Positions 63,408 to 64,000 of a stretch of 64,000 bases of DNA are shown piece after piece. The first letter of the stretch is position 1; every line of letters starts with the position of its first letter. The notes beneath the pieces were generated by a model. That model ran no database searches. It saw nothing but the letters and a program-made list of their open reading frames with translations, and was not told the DNA's origin. The position numbers and the translations under genes were made by a program. The DNA comes from Nostoc sp. ATCC 53789. GTDB lineage: Bacteria > Cyanobacteriota > Cyanobacteriia > Cyanobacteriales > Nostocaceae. The stretch is from the NCBI RefSeq assembly GCF_009873495.1, contig NZ_CP046703.1, positions 5,043,501-5,107,500 of the forward strand, read 5' to 3'.

Positions 63408-64000
63408 ATGAAATTTAGCGAAATTATCAGCCAATTTGGTGAAACAGCCACCAATCATAGCCTGACTAGCAACCCAGACTTTGACCCAGAAATTATAGGG
63501 GTAGCAGCCATTGATGAAGCCACTAACGGTACTCTCAGCTACGTAGAAGGGCCAAAATTTGGGTCTTTTGTCAGTAAGACCAATGCTACAGCTTTAATTT
63601 TGCCCCAAGACGAAAAATTACAGGAGCTTGCACAAGAGAACGGTATTGTCTGGATATCGACCTCAGATCCGCGACTGTTATTTGCCAAAGCGATCACACT
63701 TTTTTACCAACCATATCGCCCCGTTCCAGAAATTCATCCCACTGCTGTAATTCACTCCAGTGCAAAAGTTGGTAGTGATGTTTACGTTGGTCCCCATGCT
63801 GTGATTCAGCAAGGCGTGGAAATTGGCGATGGTGCAATTATTCATCCCAATGTGGTGATTTATCCAGATACCAAAATCGGCGATCGCACCACCTTACACG
63901 CCAACTGTACTATTCACGAACGCACCCGCATCGGTTCAGATTGCGTGATTCACAGTGGTGCAGTCATTGGTGCAGAAGGCTTTGGTTTTGTTCCTAGCCG
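63408..64000 (+). CDS. lpxD: UDP-3-O-acylglucosamine N-acyltransferase LpxD (partial)
   Basis: The first 197 codons; the gene runs off the window. An N-terminal LpxD domain (MKFSEIISQFGETATNHSLT, then GVAAIDEATNGTLSYVEGPK and a TALILP strand) is followed by the left-handed beta-helix of hexapeptide repeats (VIHSSAKVGSDVYVGPHAVI, then IGDGAIIHPNVVIYPDTKIG). The end VIGAEGFGFVPS is near the active-site region of the family. It adds the second acyl chain in lipid A synthesis. Start ATG 63408. Confidence 0.95.
   Translation, partial: MKFSEIISQFGETATNHSLTSNPDFDPEIIGVAAIDEATNGTLSYVEGPKFGSFVSKTNATALILPQDEKLQELAQENGIVWISTSDPRLLFAKAITLFYQPYRPVPEIHPTAVIHSSAKVGSDVYVGPHAVIQQGVEIGDGAIIHPNVVIYPDTKIGDRTTLHANCTIHERTRIGSDCVIHSGAVIGAEGFGFVPS

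Overview
The window is chromosomal DNA from a filamentous, probably heterocyst-forming cyanobacterium of the Nostoc/Anabaena type. Evidence: the HIP1 octamer GCGATCGC recurs throughout; heptanucleotide tandem repeats typical of this group (TGACAAA, CATTAGT and similar) sit between genes; the amino-acid transporter order natF-natG-natH-bgtA matches the Anabaena N-II transporter as I remember it; and chlL/chlN, xisH/xisI, DUF29, DUF3318 and CGLD27-type genes are present.

Layout. (1) 1-7.3 kb is accessory: a DUF29 gene, a restriction-type nuclease domain protein, a large P-loop GTPase cut in two by an IS66-family element with a clean 8-bp target duplication, and a DUF2887/Rpn-like nuclease gene with an in-frame stop. 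(2) 7.4-20.2 kb is mostly housekeeping: an ABC-F ATPase, gpmI-secG, a metzincin-like protease, a glycosyltransferase, an MFS exporter, recO, deoC, a 5-methylcytosine methyltransferase and a second glycosyltransferase. (3) 20.3-32.8 kb holds a porin and a minus-strand glycan cluster (broken COG4671-type glycosyltransferase, two GT4 enzymes, an ABC exporter, an APH-fold kinase). The cluster diverges from a two-component system and a HAMP protein across a 690-bp intergenic region that contains a perfect 24-bp palindrome. (4) 33-42 kb is a conserved block: rsfS, CGLD27, asparaginase, initiator tRNA-Met, a GTPase, a STAS-sugar transferase fusion, queE, DUF3318 and YbjN. A TnpB element sits directly upstream of the sugar transferase. 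(5) 42.5-48.6 kb holds natFGH-bgtA, xisHI and toxin-antitoxin-like remnants. (6) 48.6-56.3 kb holds chlL-DUF5331-chlN and a graveyard of toxin-antitoxin genes. The segment is bracketed by two direct, apparently identical 1165-bp copies of an internally deleted IS1634-like element. (7) 56.4-64 kb holds a Trp-rich protein, clpB, an SRPBCC protein, a rubredoxin missed by long-ORF criteria, a BaiN-like flavoprotein and the 5' part of lpxD, which runs off the window.

How the parts work together. natF/G/H and bgtA form one amino-acid importer. ChlL and ChlN are two of the three subunits of dark-operative protochlorophyllide reductase; chlB is not here. The minus-strand glycan cluster probably makes and exports one glycoconjugate and may be controlled with the divergent two-component system. 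The most notable observations are the IS pair around chlLN, the split GTPase with its companion nuclease, the TnpB with a relocated catalytic Glu and no zinc finger, and several recent-looking gene losses by single stop codons. All calls are from reading the sequence; no database search was run.
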